Assembly: GCF_006440775.1 (NCBI RefSeq)
Contig: NZ_VFTZ01000002.1
Location: 62,001 to 126,000, forward strand
DNA from: Mesorhizobium sp. B2-7-2
GTDB lineage: Bacteria; Pseudomonadota; Alphaproteobacteria; Rhizobiales; Rhizobiaceae
Direction of reading: 5' to 3'
Length of the DNA: 64,000 bases
Made by a program: the position numbers and the translations under genes. Positions within the stretch are counted from its first letter, which is position 1. Each line of letters begins with the position of its first letter. Positions 1 through 9,214 of this stretch are shown here, in pieces. The notes under the pieces were generated by a model. That model was not told where the DNA came from. It saw only the letters and a list, made by a program, of their open reading frames with translations, and did not search any database.

Positions 1-210
1 GTGGGTCGCGGCGTTGATGCGCTGGATCCACAGCGCGCGGAACGAGCGCTTGCGGTTCTTGCGGTCGCGGTAGGCGTATTGCAGCGACTTCTCCAGCGCC
101 TGCTTGGCGATGCGAATGGTGTTCTTGCGGCGGCCGTAGAAGCCCTTGGCGGCCTTCAAGACCTTCTTGTGCTTGGCGTGGGCGGTAACGCCTCTCTTTA
201 CGCGTGCCAT
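1..210 (-). CDS. rplT: 50S ribosomal protein L20 (3' end outside window)
   Basis: N-terminal 70 codons of ribosomal protein L20, which binds 23S rRNA early in 50S assembly and in many bacteria autoregulates its own operon. The start is the ATG whose complement lies at 208-210. The product begins [19 protein letters not shown] and continues with the very basic helix typical of L20 ([19 protein letters not shown]). The frame stays open to base 1, so the gene is cut by the window edge and is not a truncated gene. It lies 37 nt downstream of rpmI on the same strand, the usual rpmI-rplT pair. Seen directly: start and family sequence. Inferred: normal full length beyond the window. Confidence 0.97.
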   Translation of the reverse strand, partial: MARVKRGVTAHAKHKKVLKAAKGFYGRRKNTIRIAKQALEKSLQYAYRDRKNRKRSFRALWIQRINAATH

Positions 211-247
211 GTCATGATCTCCTTAAACGCTGTCCAGACCGAAATGC

Positions 248-451
248 TCAGAGGCCGTTCGGCAGAAAATTCTTGATGACCTTCTTGCCGTCCGGTTCAG
301 CCAGAACCATCGTGCCGCGGGCATCGCGAATGAACTTGTTGGAACGCTTGATCATGCCGTGGCGCTTGCCGGCGGCAGCCGACAGCACCTTGCCGGTGGC
401 AGTAATCTTGAACCGCTTCTTGGCGGCCGATTTGGTCTTCATCTTGGGCAT
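248..451 (-). CDS. rpmI: 50S ribosomal protein L35
   Basis: 67-aa ribosomal protein L35, a small basic component of the 50S subunit. The product starts [20 protein letters not shown], the family signature, and contains the conserved KRHGM segment. The frame is open further upstream, but this ATG matches the family start and gives the normal length of about 65 residues. It precedes rplT by 37 nt and is presumably cotranscribed with it. In many bacteria infC directly precedes rpmI; here a membrane methyltransferase gene and a long inverted repeat lie between them, so infC and rpmI are probably separate transcription units. Confidence 0.97.
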   Translation of the reverse strand: MPKMKTKSAAKKRFKITATGKVLSAAAGKRHGMIKRSNKFIRDARGTMVLAEPDGKKVIKNFLPNGL

Positions 452-644
452 TTTGCTACTCCGTATTGGTGGCGCACCATCGCGCTTCTTGTCTCGCTTC
501 GGGCCGACCAAAGCCCGAAAAGCAAATGAAACCGCCACGGCATGCCCTGCCGGGCGGTTTTCTTGGAACGGCGGTCCTATAGATCAAAGATGGCCGGCGT
601 GCAACACCTCAACTAACGCGCCGTTCCGTTTGCCGATCCGCCGG

Positions 645-788
645 TAGGGTGGCCGAGATTCAGGTCAGGCCGAGCCGAGAACGGCGAATTCCGAGAACCG
701 GAGCGGAGCGTACGTTCAAGTACGTGAGCACCGGAAGCGTAGGAAGCGCTGTTCGCAGGCCGGCCTCACCTGAATATCGGCCACCCTA
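645..788. repeat. 144-bp intergenic palindromic element with 28-bp outer arms
   Basis: This fills the 334-base gap between rpmI and the methyltransferase gene. The outer arms 645-672 and 761-788 are inverted copies matching at 26 of 28 positions (TAGGGTGGCCGA at the outer edge). The interior carries a second, imperfect dyad around GTACGTTCAAGTACGTGAG. The right edge overlaps the TAG stop of the methyltransferase gene, so that gene ends inside the element. This resembles RIME-type rhizobial intergenic palindromes, but I cannot assign it to a named family. The rest of the gap (452-644) shows nothing recognisable. Confidence 0.75.
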
Positions 789-1433
789 AGGCAGCGTGAA
801 CCACACCGGCAGCATCCCCGACTGCTGCATGCCATCGATCAACTCAAAGGCGGGCAGCGCCACCAGGAACACCAGGCCGTCGAGCAGCGTGTTCAAGAGC
901 AGGCGCGGCCTGAAGCTGCCGGTATCGCCTTCCTGGTAGAGCGCAAGGTTCGGGAAGAAGCGCGGCACCTTGGCCAGATAGCCCTGGTAGGGCGCGCCGA
1001 GCAGTTCCTTCAGGTAACGCTCCTCGCGCAGGATGACGATGTGGAAGGCGCCGGCGCACAGAAGCGAAAACAGGATTATGCCGCTGAACGAGCCGATCTG
1101 CGCGCCGACGCCGGCGGCAGCCAAGGTCGAGAACAGATAGAGCGGGTTGCGGGTGATCGAATAGGGGCCGCCGGTGACCACCTCGGCCGATTTGCGCCCG
1201 CCGATATAGAGCGTCGACCACAGCCGCCCGACAATGCCGAGCAAGATCAAGAGCACGCCGAACATCTCGATCGACTCATGCATCAAGGTCTCGGGTGGGA
1301 AGCTCGATTGGCCGAACAGCAATGCGCAGAACAGCACTACGATCAGTACCGCCAGCACGATCCGGCGCATGTGCTGATAGCCGCCAAGGCTTTCTGTTTG
1401 CCCCGCGGGCTCGGACTTCGCTTCATCGGTCAT
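786..1433 (-). CDS. Isoprenylcysteine carboxyl methyltransferase-like membrane protein
   Basis: About 215-aa integral membrane protein of the PEMT/ICMT type (phospholipid or isoprenylcysteine methyltransferase fold). It has a short hydrophilic N-terminus, hydrophobic segments at about residues 23-40, 56-72 and 108-130, and the family core GPYSITRNPLYL followed by an EERYL...Y..Y...VPRF stretch, which in this fold forms the SAM pocket. C-terminal hydrophobic segments follow. The bacterial substrate is unknown; prenylated proteins are not expected, so I call only the family. The ATG at 1433 is chosen; a TTG two codons upstream is also possible and neither has a strong ribosome site. The gene lies between infC and rpmI, and its stop falls inside the palindromic element. 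Confidence 0.75.
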   Translation of the reverse strand: MTDEAKSEPAGQTESLGGYQHMRRIVLAVLIVVLFCALLFGQSSFPPETLMHESIEMFGVLLILLGIVGRLWSTLYIGGRKSAEVVTGGPYSITRNPLYLFSTLAAAGVGAQIGSFSGIILFSLLCAGAFHIVILREERYLKELLGAPYQGYLAKVPRFFPNLALYQEGDTGSFRPRLLLNTLLDGLVFLVALPAFELIDGMQQSGMLPVWFTLP

Positions 1434-1440
1434 GACCAAA

Positions 1441-1500
1441 CCCGATCGTCGATTTGCTCGCGATCGGCTACCCGATCGTCGAGTTTGAGAGCGATCGGAT
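1441..1500. repeat. Two tandem 30-nt units, each able to form a hairpin
   Basis: Units 1441-1470 and 1471-1500 both begin CCCGATCGTCGA and end near CGATCGG. Within each, CCGATCG and CGATCGG are perfect 7-bp inverted arms (1442-1448/1461-1467 and 1472-1478/1492-1498). They lie in the presumed leader of the methyltransferase gene, just past the infC terminator. Confidence 0.6.
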
Positions 1501-1534
1501 AGAAAACAGGCGCCCCGCCGATCGTCGGGACGCC
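1501..1534 (-). terminator. Rho-independent terminator of infC
   Basis: On the minus strand a GC-rich hairpin (GGCGTCCCG...CGGGGCGCC, 1534-1509) is followed by TGTTTTCT. It sits 24 nt past the infC stop codon and supports infC being a separate transcript from rpmI-rplT. Confidence 0.7.
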
Positions 1535-1557
1535 TTGCACCCTAATTTTGGCGGGAT

Positions 1558-2094
1558 TTAGCGCGGCGCCAGAACCATCATCATCTGACGGCCTTCGAGC
1601 TTCGGCTCCGCCTCGACCTTGGCGATCGTCGCAACTTCCTCGCGCACCTTGTTCAGAAGCTGCATGCCGAGCTCCATATGCGCCATCTCGCGGCCGCGGA
1701 AGCGCAGCGTCAGCTTGACCTTGTCGCCTTCCTCGAAGAAGCGCCGCACGGCCTTCATCTTGGTCTCGTAGTCATGGCTGTCGATGTTCGGGCGCATCTT
1801 GATCTCCTTGATCTCGATGACCTTCTGGTTCTTGCGCGCTTCGGCCGCCTTCTTCTGGTTGGCGTATTTCAGCTTGCCGAGATCGAGGATCTTGACGACG
1901 GGCGGCACCGCGTTGGGCGATATCTCGACGAGATCGAGCCCGGCCTCTTCGGCCAGCAGCAACGCGTCGTTGATGGAAACATCGCCTCGGTTCTGGCCGT
2001 CGGCGTCGATAAGCTGGACCCGGGGCACCCGGATGTCTCGGTTGGAGCGCGGCCCGTCCTTGGTGGGTGCCGCTGCTTTGAAAGGTCTGCGAAT
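1558..2094 (-). CDS. infC: Translation initiation factor IF-3, AUU start codon
   Basis: 178-aa initiation factor IF-3, which binds the 30S subunit, blocks premature 50S joining and rejects non-canonical start codons. The start is ATT at 2094-2092: translation from it gives [20 protein letters not shown], the standard N-terminus. The first ATG/GTG/TTG in frame is the GTG at 2028, which would delete 22 conserved residues. A GAGGAG ribosome site lies 9 nt before ATT, and an in-frame TAA lies 12 codons upstream, so no earlier start exists. Family blocks follow: [22 protein letters not shown] and KEIKMRP. Known biology: in E. coli the AUU start of infC allows IF-3 to repress its own synthesis. That the same control operates here is inference. 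Confidence 0.96.
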   Translation of the reverse strand: MRRPFKAAAPTKDGPRSNRDIRVPRVQLIDADGQNRGDVSINDALLLAEEAGLDLVEISPNAVPPVVKILDLGKLKYANQKKAAEARKNQKVIEIKEIKMRPNIDSHDYETKMKAVRRFFEEGDKVKLTLRFRGREMAHMELGMQLLNKVREEVATIAKVEAEPKLEGRQMMMVLAPR

Positions 2095-2307
2095 GGTCGT
2101 GGTCTCCTCGGCCGTTTCGTTCTGGGTTCTTTAGACAAAAGTAGGTGGACGCGCCTATGTGGGGAGCGCGGGGCGTGAGTCAATAGCATAGCCGCGCCGC
2201 AAAATCACCTGCTGCCTGGTAATTGTCTGCACCAAGCAAAGAAACGCCGCGAGCACTTTTCGTTGAACCACCGCCTGTGCCAAAAGACCGGCGGGAAGGA
2301 CAAGCTC

Positions 2308-3081
2308 ATGGCCGCCAGCGCTCCGGTTTTCATCGATGTGGACGGGTCGGGCATCGCCGTCAGGCAGATGCCGGGCGCGACGCCCGGCGTGGTCTGGCTC
2401 GGCGGCTACAAGTCCGACATGCAGGGCACGAAGGCGCAGACGCTTGCCGCCTGGGCCGCGAGCGAAGGCCGCGCCTGTCTGCGCCACGACTATTCCGGCC
2501 ATGGCGAGTCGGGCGGCGAATTCGCCGACGGTACGATCTCGAAGTGGTTGGCCGAGAGCCTCGCCGTCTTTCGCCGGTTCAGCAAGGGCAAGCAGGTATT
2601 GGTCGGCTCCTCGATGGGGGCGTGGATCGCCTTGCGCATGGCGCAGGAATTGCGCAAGGCGGGCGACACGAGGATTGCCGGCCTGGTGCTGCTCGCCCCG
2701 GCGCCTGATTTCACCGTCGAGCTGATCGAGCCGGTGCTGACCGACGCGCAGCGGCAGGATCTGAAGGAAAAAGGCTTCTTCGCCGAGCCGTCCGACTATT
2801 CGGACGAGCCCTATATCTACACGCGCGCGTTGATCGAGGACGGCCGCGCCAACCGGGTGATGACCGGGCCGATCGACACCCATTGCCCGGTGCACATCCT
2901 GCAGGGCCTGGCCGACCCGGACGTGCCGTCCGGCCATGCCTTGAAGCTCGCATCCATGCTGCCGGCCGACGATGTGACGCTGTCGCTGATCCCGGACGGC
3001 GACCATCGCCTGTCCCGCCCCGAGGATCTCGACATGCTCAAGCGGGCCGTAGGCGACATGGTCAAGCGGGCGGCCGGATAA
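2308..3081 (+). CDS. Alpha/beta hydrolase (ABHD10-like)
   Basis: 257-aa serine hydrolase of the alpha/beta fold. The nucleophile elbow is GSSMG, a DYSGHGESGG oxyanion-side motif precedes it, and GDHR near the C-terminus supplies the catalytic His. GLADPDVP is the likely Asp region. Similar bacterial proteins are related to ABHD10/palmitoyl-thioesterase-like esterases; the substrate is unknown. The start at ATG 2308 is chosen over an earlier in-frame ATG because GGGAAGGA ends 7 nt before it and homologues start near MAASAPV. The stop overlaps the next start (TAATG), so it is translationally coupled to the BenE-like transporter gene. It is divergent from infC across about 210 bases with no clear element. 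Confidence 0.85.
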   Translation: MAASAPVFIDVDGSGIAVRQMPGATPGVVWLGGYKSDMQGTKAQTLAAWAASEGRACLRHDYSGHGESGGEFADGTISKWLAESLAVFRRFSKGKQVLVGSSMGAWIALRMAQELRKAGDTRIAGLVLLAPAPDFTVELIEPVLTDAQRQDLKEKGFFAEPSDYSDEPYIYTRALIEDGRANRVMTGPIDTHCPVHILQGLADPDVPSGHALKLASMLPADDVTLSLIPDGDHRLSRPEDLDMLKRAVGDMVKRAAG

Positions 3082-4223
3082 TGCGCATCTCCATCCCGAT
3101 ATCCGCCTTCGTCGCGGCGATCGTCGGCTTCGGCGGCACGCTGGCCCTGGTCATCGCCGCCGCCAAGGCGGTCGGCGCCACGCAGATCGAGACTGCGAGC
3201 GGCGTGACCGCGATCTGCCTGGCCATGGTCGTTGAATGTCTGTGGCTCTCCTGGCGCACCAAGATGCCGGTCATCACCGCCTGGTCGACGCCCGGCCTGG
3301 CGCTGATCGCGGCCTCCAGCGGGTTTACGATGCCGCAGGCCGTCGGCGCCTTCATGGTCACCGGCGTCCTTCTGGTCGCCACCGGCCTGTTCAAGCCGTT
3401 GACCAGGCTGATCGCGAAAATCCCGGCCTCGGTCGCGTCCGGCATGCTGGCCGGCATCCTTGTCAGCTTCGCCGTCAATGCGGTGAAAGCTATTCCCGCC
3501 GACCCTTGGCTGATCCTGCCGCTGATCGCCGCCTTCTTCATCATCCGCCTGTTCAATCCGGCTCTATCGGTGCTGGTGGTGCTGATCGGCGGCGGCCTCG
3601 CCGCTTTCCTCACCGGCCGCGTCGGCAACCTGCCGGCGCCGGAACTGTCGACATTGACATTAATTGCGCCGCAATTCACCGCATCGGCGATCATCGGCCT
3701 TGCCCTGCCGCTCTATCTCGTCACCATGGCCTCGCAGAACCTTTCCGGTCTCGCGGTGCTGCGCGCCGCGGGCTACCATCCGGAGCCCGGTCCGCTGATC
3801 GGCGTCACCGGTCTATTTTCGCTGCTCTCGGCGCCGTTCGGCGCCGCGACCACCAATCTCGCGGCGATCTCGGCCGCTATCTGCACCGGCCCCGATGTCC
3901 ATCCCGACCCGGCCGAACGTTGGAAGACCGGGCCGTTCTACGCGCTCGCCTATCTCATCTTCGCGATCTTCGGCGCCTCGCTGGTGGCGATCTTCGCCGT
4001 CCTGCCGCAAAGCCTGATCGTGCTGGTCGCGGGGCTCGCCTTGACGGCGCCCTTGGCCAACGCGCTGTCGATCGCGCTGAAGGACGAGGCCGAACGCATG
4101 CCGGCCACCGTCACCTTCGCCGCGACGGCTTCGGGGCTCACGCTCTTCGGCGTCGGCGCCGCATTTTGGGGGCTCGTCGCCGGAATGGCGGTGCTTTTCC
4201 TCGAGAAGCTCAAAAAGCGATAA
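3081..4223 (+). CDS. benE: BenE-family benzoate/H+ symporter-like transporter
   Basis: 380-aa polytopic inner-membrane protein with about twelve hydrophobic segments, of the BenE (benzoate:H+ symporter) family within the NAT/uracil permease-like fold. Family hallmarks include AWSTPGLALIAA near residue 70, GLALPLYLVTMASQNLSGLAVL in the middle, and AAICTGPDVHPDPAERWKTG further on. The ATG overlaps the TAA of the preceding hydrolase gene. No benzoate-degradation genes are in the window, so the true substrate is uncertain; this family is often annotated as benzoate transporters without test. The hydrolase-transporter pairing suggests uptake and hydrolysis of an ester, which is speculative. Confidence 0.85.
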   Translation: MRISIPISAFVAAIVGFGGTLALVIAAAKAVGATQIETASGVTAICLAMVVECLWLSWRTKMPVITAWSTPGLALIAASSGFTMPQAVGAFMVTGVLLVATGLFKPLTRLIAKIPASVASGMLAGILVSFAVNAVKAIPADPWLILPLIAAFFIIRLFNPALSVLVVLIGGGLAAFLTGRVGNLPAPELSTLTLIAPQFTASAIIGLALPLYLVTMASQNLSGLAVLRAAGYHPEPGPLIGVTGLFSLLSAPFGAATTNLAAISAAICTGPDVHPDPAERWKTGPFYALAYLIFAIFGASLVAIFAVLPQSLIVLVAGLALTAPLANALSIALKDEAERMPATVTFAATASGLTLFGVGAAFWGLVAGMAVLFLEKLKKR

Positions 4224-4339
4224 TCATTTCAGATGCTTCGCCGGTTTTGGCGGGGTTTGCCTTGAATCGCCGATTTCGCCTTCCCATTTCGATTCCACGC
4301 AGCCGGTTTGGCTGTCTCCAATGGAAGGATTGGGAGAAA

Positions 4340-4819
4340 ATGAACACAAGTGCATTGATCCGTCCGGCCTGGACGCCGGCCACCATCGCGCTGATGGTCA
4401 TCGGCTTCATGGTGTTCTGGCCGCTCGGCTTGGCCATGCTCGCCTACATCATCTGGGGCGATCGGTTGGAAGGCTTCAAGCGCGACGTCAACCGCACCAC
4501 AGACGGCATCTTCGCCGGTTGCCGTCGTCGCTCCGAGAAGGCGGCCCGCTGGGGCCACGGCTCGGCCCGCACCGGCAACGTCGCCTTCGACGATTGGCGC
4601 GAGAAGGAGCTGGAGCGCCTCGCCGAGGAGCGCCGCAAGCTCGACGAGATGCTCTCCGAGTTCGACGAGTACGCCCGCGAACTGCGCCGAGCCAAGGACC
4701 AGGAAGAGTTCGACCGCTTCATGGCCAACCGCAACAAGTCGACCGCGCCAACCTCGACCGGCTCGAACGAGAAGGCGGGTCCGGAGGGTGGTAAAGGTAC
4801 CAACCTGCTCGACGACTGA
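4340..4819 (+). CDS. DUF2852 domain membrane protein
   Basis: 159-aa protein of the rhizobial DUF2852 type, function unknown. A single membrane anchor lies at about residues 13-39 (WTPATIALMVIGFMVFWPLG...). It is followed by a basic stretch and a long charged, heptad-like helix (REKELERLAEERRKLDEML...) likely to be a coiled coil, then a disordered Thr/Ser/Gly-rich tail. The ATG at 4340 follows GGATTGGGAGAAA. A clear terminator follows 29 nt after the stop, so the gene is probably monocistronic. An upstream open frame in the same phase overlaps benE but lacks coding character. Confidence 0.85.
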   Translation: MNTSALIRPAWTPATIALMVIGFMVFWPLGLAMLAYIIWGDRLEGFKRDVNRTTDGIFAGCRRRSEKAARWGHGSARTGNVAFDDWREKELERLAEERRKLDEMLSEFDEYARELRRAKDQEEFDRFMANRNKSTAPTSTGSNEKAGPEGGKGTNLLDD

Positions 4820-4848
4820 GATCCGGCGACACGTCTCGGTATGATATG

Positions 4849-4882
4849 CGGCGTCGCGTTTAGCGGCGCCGTTTCTTTTTTG
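4849..4882 (+). terminator. Rho-independent terminator after DUF2852 gene
   Basis: The 9-bp stem CGGCGTCGC/GCGGCGCCG (one G-T pair) with loop GTTTA is followed by TTTCTTTTTTG. Confidence 0.85.
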
Positions 4883-4939
4883 TTCCCTATGTAGCTTCCC
4901 TCCACTGGCCGTTTTTTTCGAATCGCGTATCGTCCAGCC

Positions 4940-5698
4940 ATGACCCTCGGCTTCCTTCGCAATCTGACCAAGCCAAAGCCCACGCCTGTCGTCGAGCGCG
5001 AGCATTGCGTCGCCGGCCGCACGCTGCCGCTCAAGATCGTTGAGAGCGCCAGGGCCCGGCGGCTCACGCTGCGCATCGATTCCGGCGGCCAGGGCCTGCG
5101 CGTCACGGTGCCGCCCGGCCTGCGCCGCGGCGAGGTCGAGAAATTCCTCGACCGCCACCAGGACTGGCTGGAGCAGCGGCTGGCCAAGGTGCCGACGAGG
5201 CCGCAGGTTCGCCCCGGCATCCGGATCCCGATCCGCGGCGTGCCGCACCGCATCGTGCACGAGCCCTCGAGGCGCGGCACCGTCACCGTCGCGCGCGACG
5301 ATCGCGGCCCGCTCTTGATCGTCCATGGCGAGCGCATCCATTTGCCGCGCCGCATCGGCGATTACCTCAAGCGCGAGGCCAAGAAGGAAATCGAGAGGCT
5401 GGTGATCAAGCACACCGAGACGATCGGCAAGCGTGCCAAAGCGATAAGGTATAAGGATACCTCCAGCCGCTGGGGGTCATGCACCTCGGAGGGCAATCTC
5501 TCCTTCTCGTGGCGCATCATGATGGCGCCGCCGGCGGTGATTAACTACCTTGTGGCGCATGAGGTGGCGCATCTCAAGGAGATGAACCACGGCCCGAAAT
5601 TCTGGAAGCTGTGCGAAAAACTCTGCCCGGATACCGACCGCTGCAAGGATTGGCTGAAGCGCAACGGCGGGGCGCTGCAGGCGATTGTGTTTGAGTAG
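4940..5698 (+). CDS. YgjP-like (M48-type) zinc metallopeptidase
   Basis: 252-aa protein of the YgjP/DUF45 family, a soluble gluzincin-like metalloprotease fold. The C-terminal third contains HEVAHLKEMNHGPKFW, that is HExxH plus a downstream His, preceded by the family block SRWGSCTSEGNLSFSWR. The N-terminal half is basic and resembles the beta-rich cap of the family. The start ATG at 4940 gives the normal family length. The gene has no close partner: a terminator lies upstream and a repeat-filled gap of 316 bases downstream. The cellular substrate is unknown. Confidence 0.88.
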   Translation: MTLGFLRNLTKPKPTPVVEREHCVAGRTLPLKIVESARARRLTLRIDSGGQGLRVTVPPGLRRGEVEKFLDRHQDWLEQRLAKVPTRPQVRPGIRIPIRGVPHRIVHEPSRRGTVTVARDDRGPLLIVHGERIHLPRRIGDYLKREAKKEIERLVIKHTETIGKRAKAIRYKDTSSRWGSCTSEGNLSFSWRIMMAPPAVINYLVAHEVAHLKEMNHGPKFWKLCEKLCPDTDRCKDWLKRNGGALQAIVFE

Positions 5699-5763
5699 GG
5701 TGGCTAGCGAGCGGGGCGCCGCCGCTAGCCGAGCAACGCTGGAGATTAGCCGAGTCATCTCAG

Positions 5764-5985
5764 CGTCGTCATTCTAGGGCGGAGCAAGGAGCGAAGCGAC
5801 GCGCGCAGACCCTAGAATCCATGCCGTGACGCGTGAGCGCCGCAACGGTCCAAAAGTCGCTTTGCATTGAGGTAGGCGTCTCGGAAAGGCATTTTATTCT
5901 CGACCGCGGCACTATTCGGCCGGCGTAACGGAATGGATCCTAGGGTCTGCGCGCCGCTTCGCGTCGCTCCGCCCTAGGATGACGA
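5764..5985. repeat. Family A palindromic intergenic element, copy 1
   Basis: This lies in the 316-base gap 5699-6014. The left arm 5766-5830 begins CGTCATTCTAGGGCGGAGCA and the right arm 5921-5984 is its imperfect inverted copy ending CTAGGATGACG. The roughly 90-base centre contains CAACGGTCCAAAA, a motif also seen in the other copies. The first 64 bases of the left arm are identical to those of the copy at 50888. No open reading frame of note lies inside. Confidence 0.9.
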
Positions 5986-6014
5986 CCGCGCGGTTTCCTC
6001 GCCGGCGAAAGCCC

Positions 6015-6230
6015 TCAATCATCATTCGCCGCGTTCAGCTCTTCCGGCCGCAGCCCTTCCTCGGTATGCGGCCACGGCAGAAAATCCCGGTCGAAGGCAT
6101 CGCTTCCGAAATATTCCAGCGCGCGGTGCGCCTCGGCGCCGTTGAAGGCGGCTTTGTCCATAAGATGCACGATCACCTCGCGCGCCTGCGCGATCTTCTG
6201 CTTGAGTTCGGCGACGGTCCGGTCGGCCAT
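6015..6230 (-). CDS. Small conserved hypothetical protein (71 aa)
   Basis: 71-aa acidic protein of unknown function. It starts MADRTVAELKQKIAQAREVI with a predicted amphipathic helix and ends in an acidic tail (EELNAANDD). No transmembrane segment, signal peptide or cysteines are present. GGAGCAGGATAATC directly precedes the ATG, a credible ribosome site, which supports it as a real gene. It is divergent from trpF, separated by 110 bases, and ends within 30 nt of the family A repeat. I do not recognise the family. Confidence 0.6.
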   Translation of the reverse strand: MADRTVAELKQKIAQAREVIVHLMDKAAFNGAEAHRALEYFGSDAFDRDFLPWPHTEEGLRPEELNAANDD

Positions 6231-6340
6231 GATTATCCTGCTCCCGCCTGTGGTTTCTATATGAACGTAGTGTTTTCCGCAGAACCGGCAACAGCATGCT
6301 TTTTCTCGACTCTTTAGCCGTTTCGTGCCAAGCCCGCGCC

Positions 6341-7000
6341 ATGACGCTCGACATCAAGATCTGCGGATTGAAGACCGACGCCGCGATGGCCGCCGCGCTT
6401 GCCGGCGGCGCCAGCCATGTCGGCTTTATTTTCTTCGCCAAGAGCCCGCGCTATGTCGAGCCCGCCGAGGCCGGCCGTTTGCGCCAAGCGGCACGCGGCA
6501 AGGCCCTGGCGGCAGCCGTCAGCGTCGACGCCGATGATGCCTTTCTCGACGAGATCGTCGCGAAAATGCAGCCCGATATGCTGCAATTGCATGGTTCGGA
6601 AACGCCTGAGCGCGTTACCGAGATCAAGGCGCGTTACGGCCTGCCGGTGATGAAGGCGCTGCCCATCAGCGAGGCGGCGGATATCGATCGCATAAAACCC
6701 TTTATCGGCATCGCCGATCGCTTCCTCCTGGATTCCAAGCCGCCGAAGGGCTCGCAACTGCCTGGCGGCAACGGCGTCGCCTTCGACTGGCGCATCCTTG
6801 CCGGCCTTGACGCCGGGCTCGAATACATGCTTTCCGGAGGGCTCAACGCCGCCAATATCGGCGATGCCCTGAGACAGGCCAATCCGCCCGGAATAGACGT
6901 TTCGTCCGGCGTGGAAAGCGCTCCGGGCGTCAAGGATCCGGCGCTGATCGAGCAGTTTTTCCGGGCCGCCAGGGCCGCGCGCGACGACCGCGCCGCCTGA
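6341..7000 (+). CDS. trpF: Phosphoribosylanthranilate isomerase
   Basis: 219-aa TIM-barrel enzyme converting N-(5-phosphoribosyl)anthranilate to CdRP in tryptophan synthesis. The start region DIKICGLK carries the catalytic Cys at about residue 8, and SVDADD the general-acid Asp region. The C-terminal phosphate-binding loops [10 protein letters not shown] and DVSSGVE are present. ATG 6341 is chosen by family alignment. An earlier in-frame ATG at 6296 would add 15 residues, and neither has a strong ribosome site. It is the first gene of trpF-trpB-trpA-accD-folC. Confidence 0.95.
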   Translation: MTLDIKICGLKTDAAMAAALAGGASHVGFIFFAKSPRYVEPAEAGRLRQAARGKALAAAVSVDADDAFLDEIVAKMQPDMLQLHGSETPERVTEIKARYGLPVMKALPISEAADIDRIKPFIGIADRFLLDSKPPKGSQLPGGNGVAFDWRILAGLDAGLEYMLSGGLNAANIGDALRQANPPGIDVSSGVESAPGVKDPALIEQFFRAARAARDDRAA

Positions 7001-7026
7001 ATGCAATTCACATCAGGAGATCGGCG

Positions 7027-8277
<1,251 letters not shown>

Positions 8278-8279
8278 CA

Positions 8280-9119
8280 ATGACCACCCGCATCGACCGG
8301 CGTATGGCCAAGCTCAAGGCCGAAGGCCGCCCGGCTTTGGTCACCTATTTCATGGGCGGCGACCCGGACTACGACACCTCGCTATCGATCATGAAGGCGC
8401 TGCCGATCGCCGGCGCCGACATTATCGAGATGGGAATGCCCTTCTCCGACCCGATGGCCGACGGCCCGGCGATCCAGGCCGCCGGTCTGCGCGCGCTGAA
8501 GGGCGGCCAGACCCTGGTCAAGACGTTGAAGCTGGCGGCCGACTTCCGCGCCGGCGACAATGAGACGCCGATCGTGCTGATGGGCTATTACAATCCGATC
8601 TATATCTACGGCGTCGACCGCTTCCTCACGGACGCCAAGGCGAGCGGCATCGACGGACTGATCGTCGTCGACCTGCCGCCGGAGATGGATGAGGAGCTCT
8701 GCGTTCCGGCGCTGAAGGCCGGCGTCAACTTCATCCGCCTGGCGACGCCGACCACCGACGACAAGCGCCTGCCCAAGGTTTTGGAAAACACCTCCGGCTT
8801 CGTCTACTACGTCTCGATGACCGGCATCACCGGCTCGGCGTTGGCCGACACGGGCAAGGTAGCCGCGGCTGTCAACCGCATTAAGGGCCACACCGACCTG
8901 CCGGTCTGCGTCGGCTTCGGCGTCAAGACCGCCGAGCAGGCGCGTGTGATCGGCGCCAATGCCGACGGCGTCGTCGTCGGCACCGCGATTGTCAATGCGG
9001 TCGCCAATGTGCTCGGGCCCAAGGGCGAGAAAACAGCCGATCCCGCCGAAGCCGTCGCCACATTGGTCAGCGGTCTTGCCCAGGGCGTCCGTTCGGCCCG
9101 CCTTGCTGCGGCCGAATAG
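8280..9119 (+). CDS. trpA: Tryptophan synthase alpha chain
   Basis: 279-aa TIM barrel cleaving indole-3-glycerol phosphate to indole and glyceraldehyde-3-phosphate. Catalytic residues are visible as E50 ([11 protein letters not shown]) and D61 (MADGP), equivalent to E. coli E49 and D60. The phosphate loop [10 protein letters not shown] and VVGTAIV are present. Length is slightly above the usual 265-270, from an Ala-rich C-terminal tail. The ATG follows trpB by 2 nt. Confidence 0.98.
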   Translation: MTTRIDRRMAKLKAEGRPALVTYFMGGDPDYDTSLSIMKALPIAGADIIEMGMPFSDPMADGPAIQAAGLRALKGGQTLVKTLKLAADFRAGDNETPIVLMGYYNPIYIYGVDRFLTDAKASGIDGLIVVDLPPEMDEELCVPALKAGVNFIRLATPTTDDKRLPKVLENTSGFVYYVSMTGITGSALADTGKVAAAVNRIKGHTDLPVCVGFGVKTAEQARVIGANADGVVVGTAIVNAVANVLGPKGEKTADPAEAVATLVSGLAQGVRSARLAAAE

Positions 9120-9136
9120 CCCGACTATTTGTTCTT

Positions 9137-9184
9137 GAGCAATTCCGGCCGGAAAACCGCCACAGACTATCCCTGGAATTGCTT
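9137..9184. repeat. Family B repeat (AATTCC...GGAATT), reverse orientation
   Basis: GAGCAATTCC...GGAATTGCTT, the reverse complement of the family B core seen at 10287, 33961 and 56795 (GCAATTCCAGG...GGTTTTCC...GGAATTGC). It occupies the trpA-accD spacer and ends 30 nt before the accD start. Confidence 0.75.
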
Positions 9185-9214
9185 GAAGTCCTTTCCAGGA
9201 CAGGAGCCGAAGTC

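Noticed and set aside
1..210. Truncated rplT
   Set aside because: The frame simply runs off the window edge, so it is not evidence of a broken gene.
2028..2028. GTG start for infC
   Set aside because: It would drop 22 conserved N-terminal residues and lacks the ribosome site that the ATT start has.
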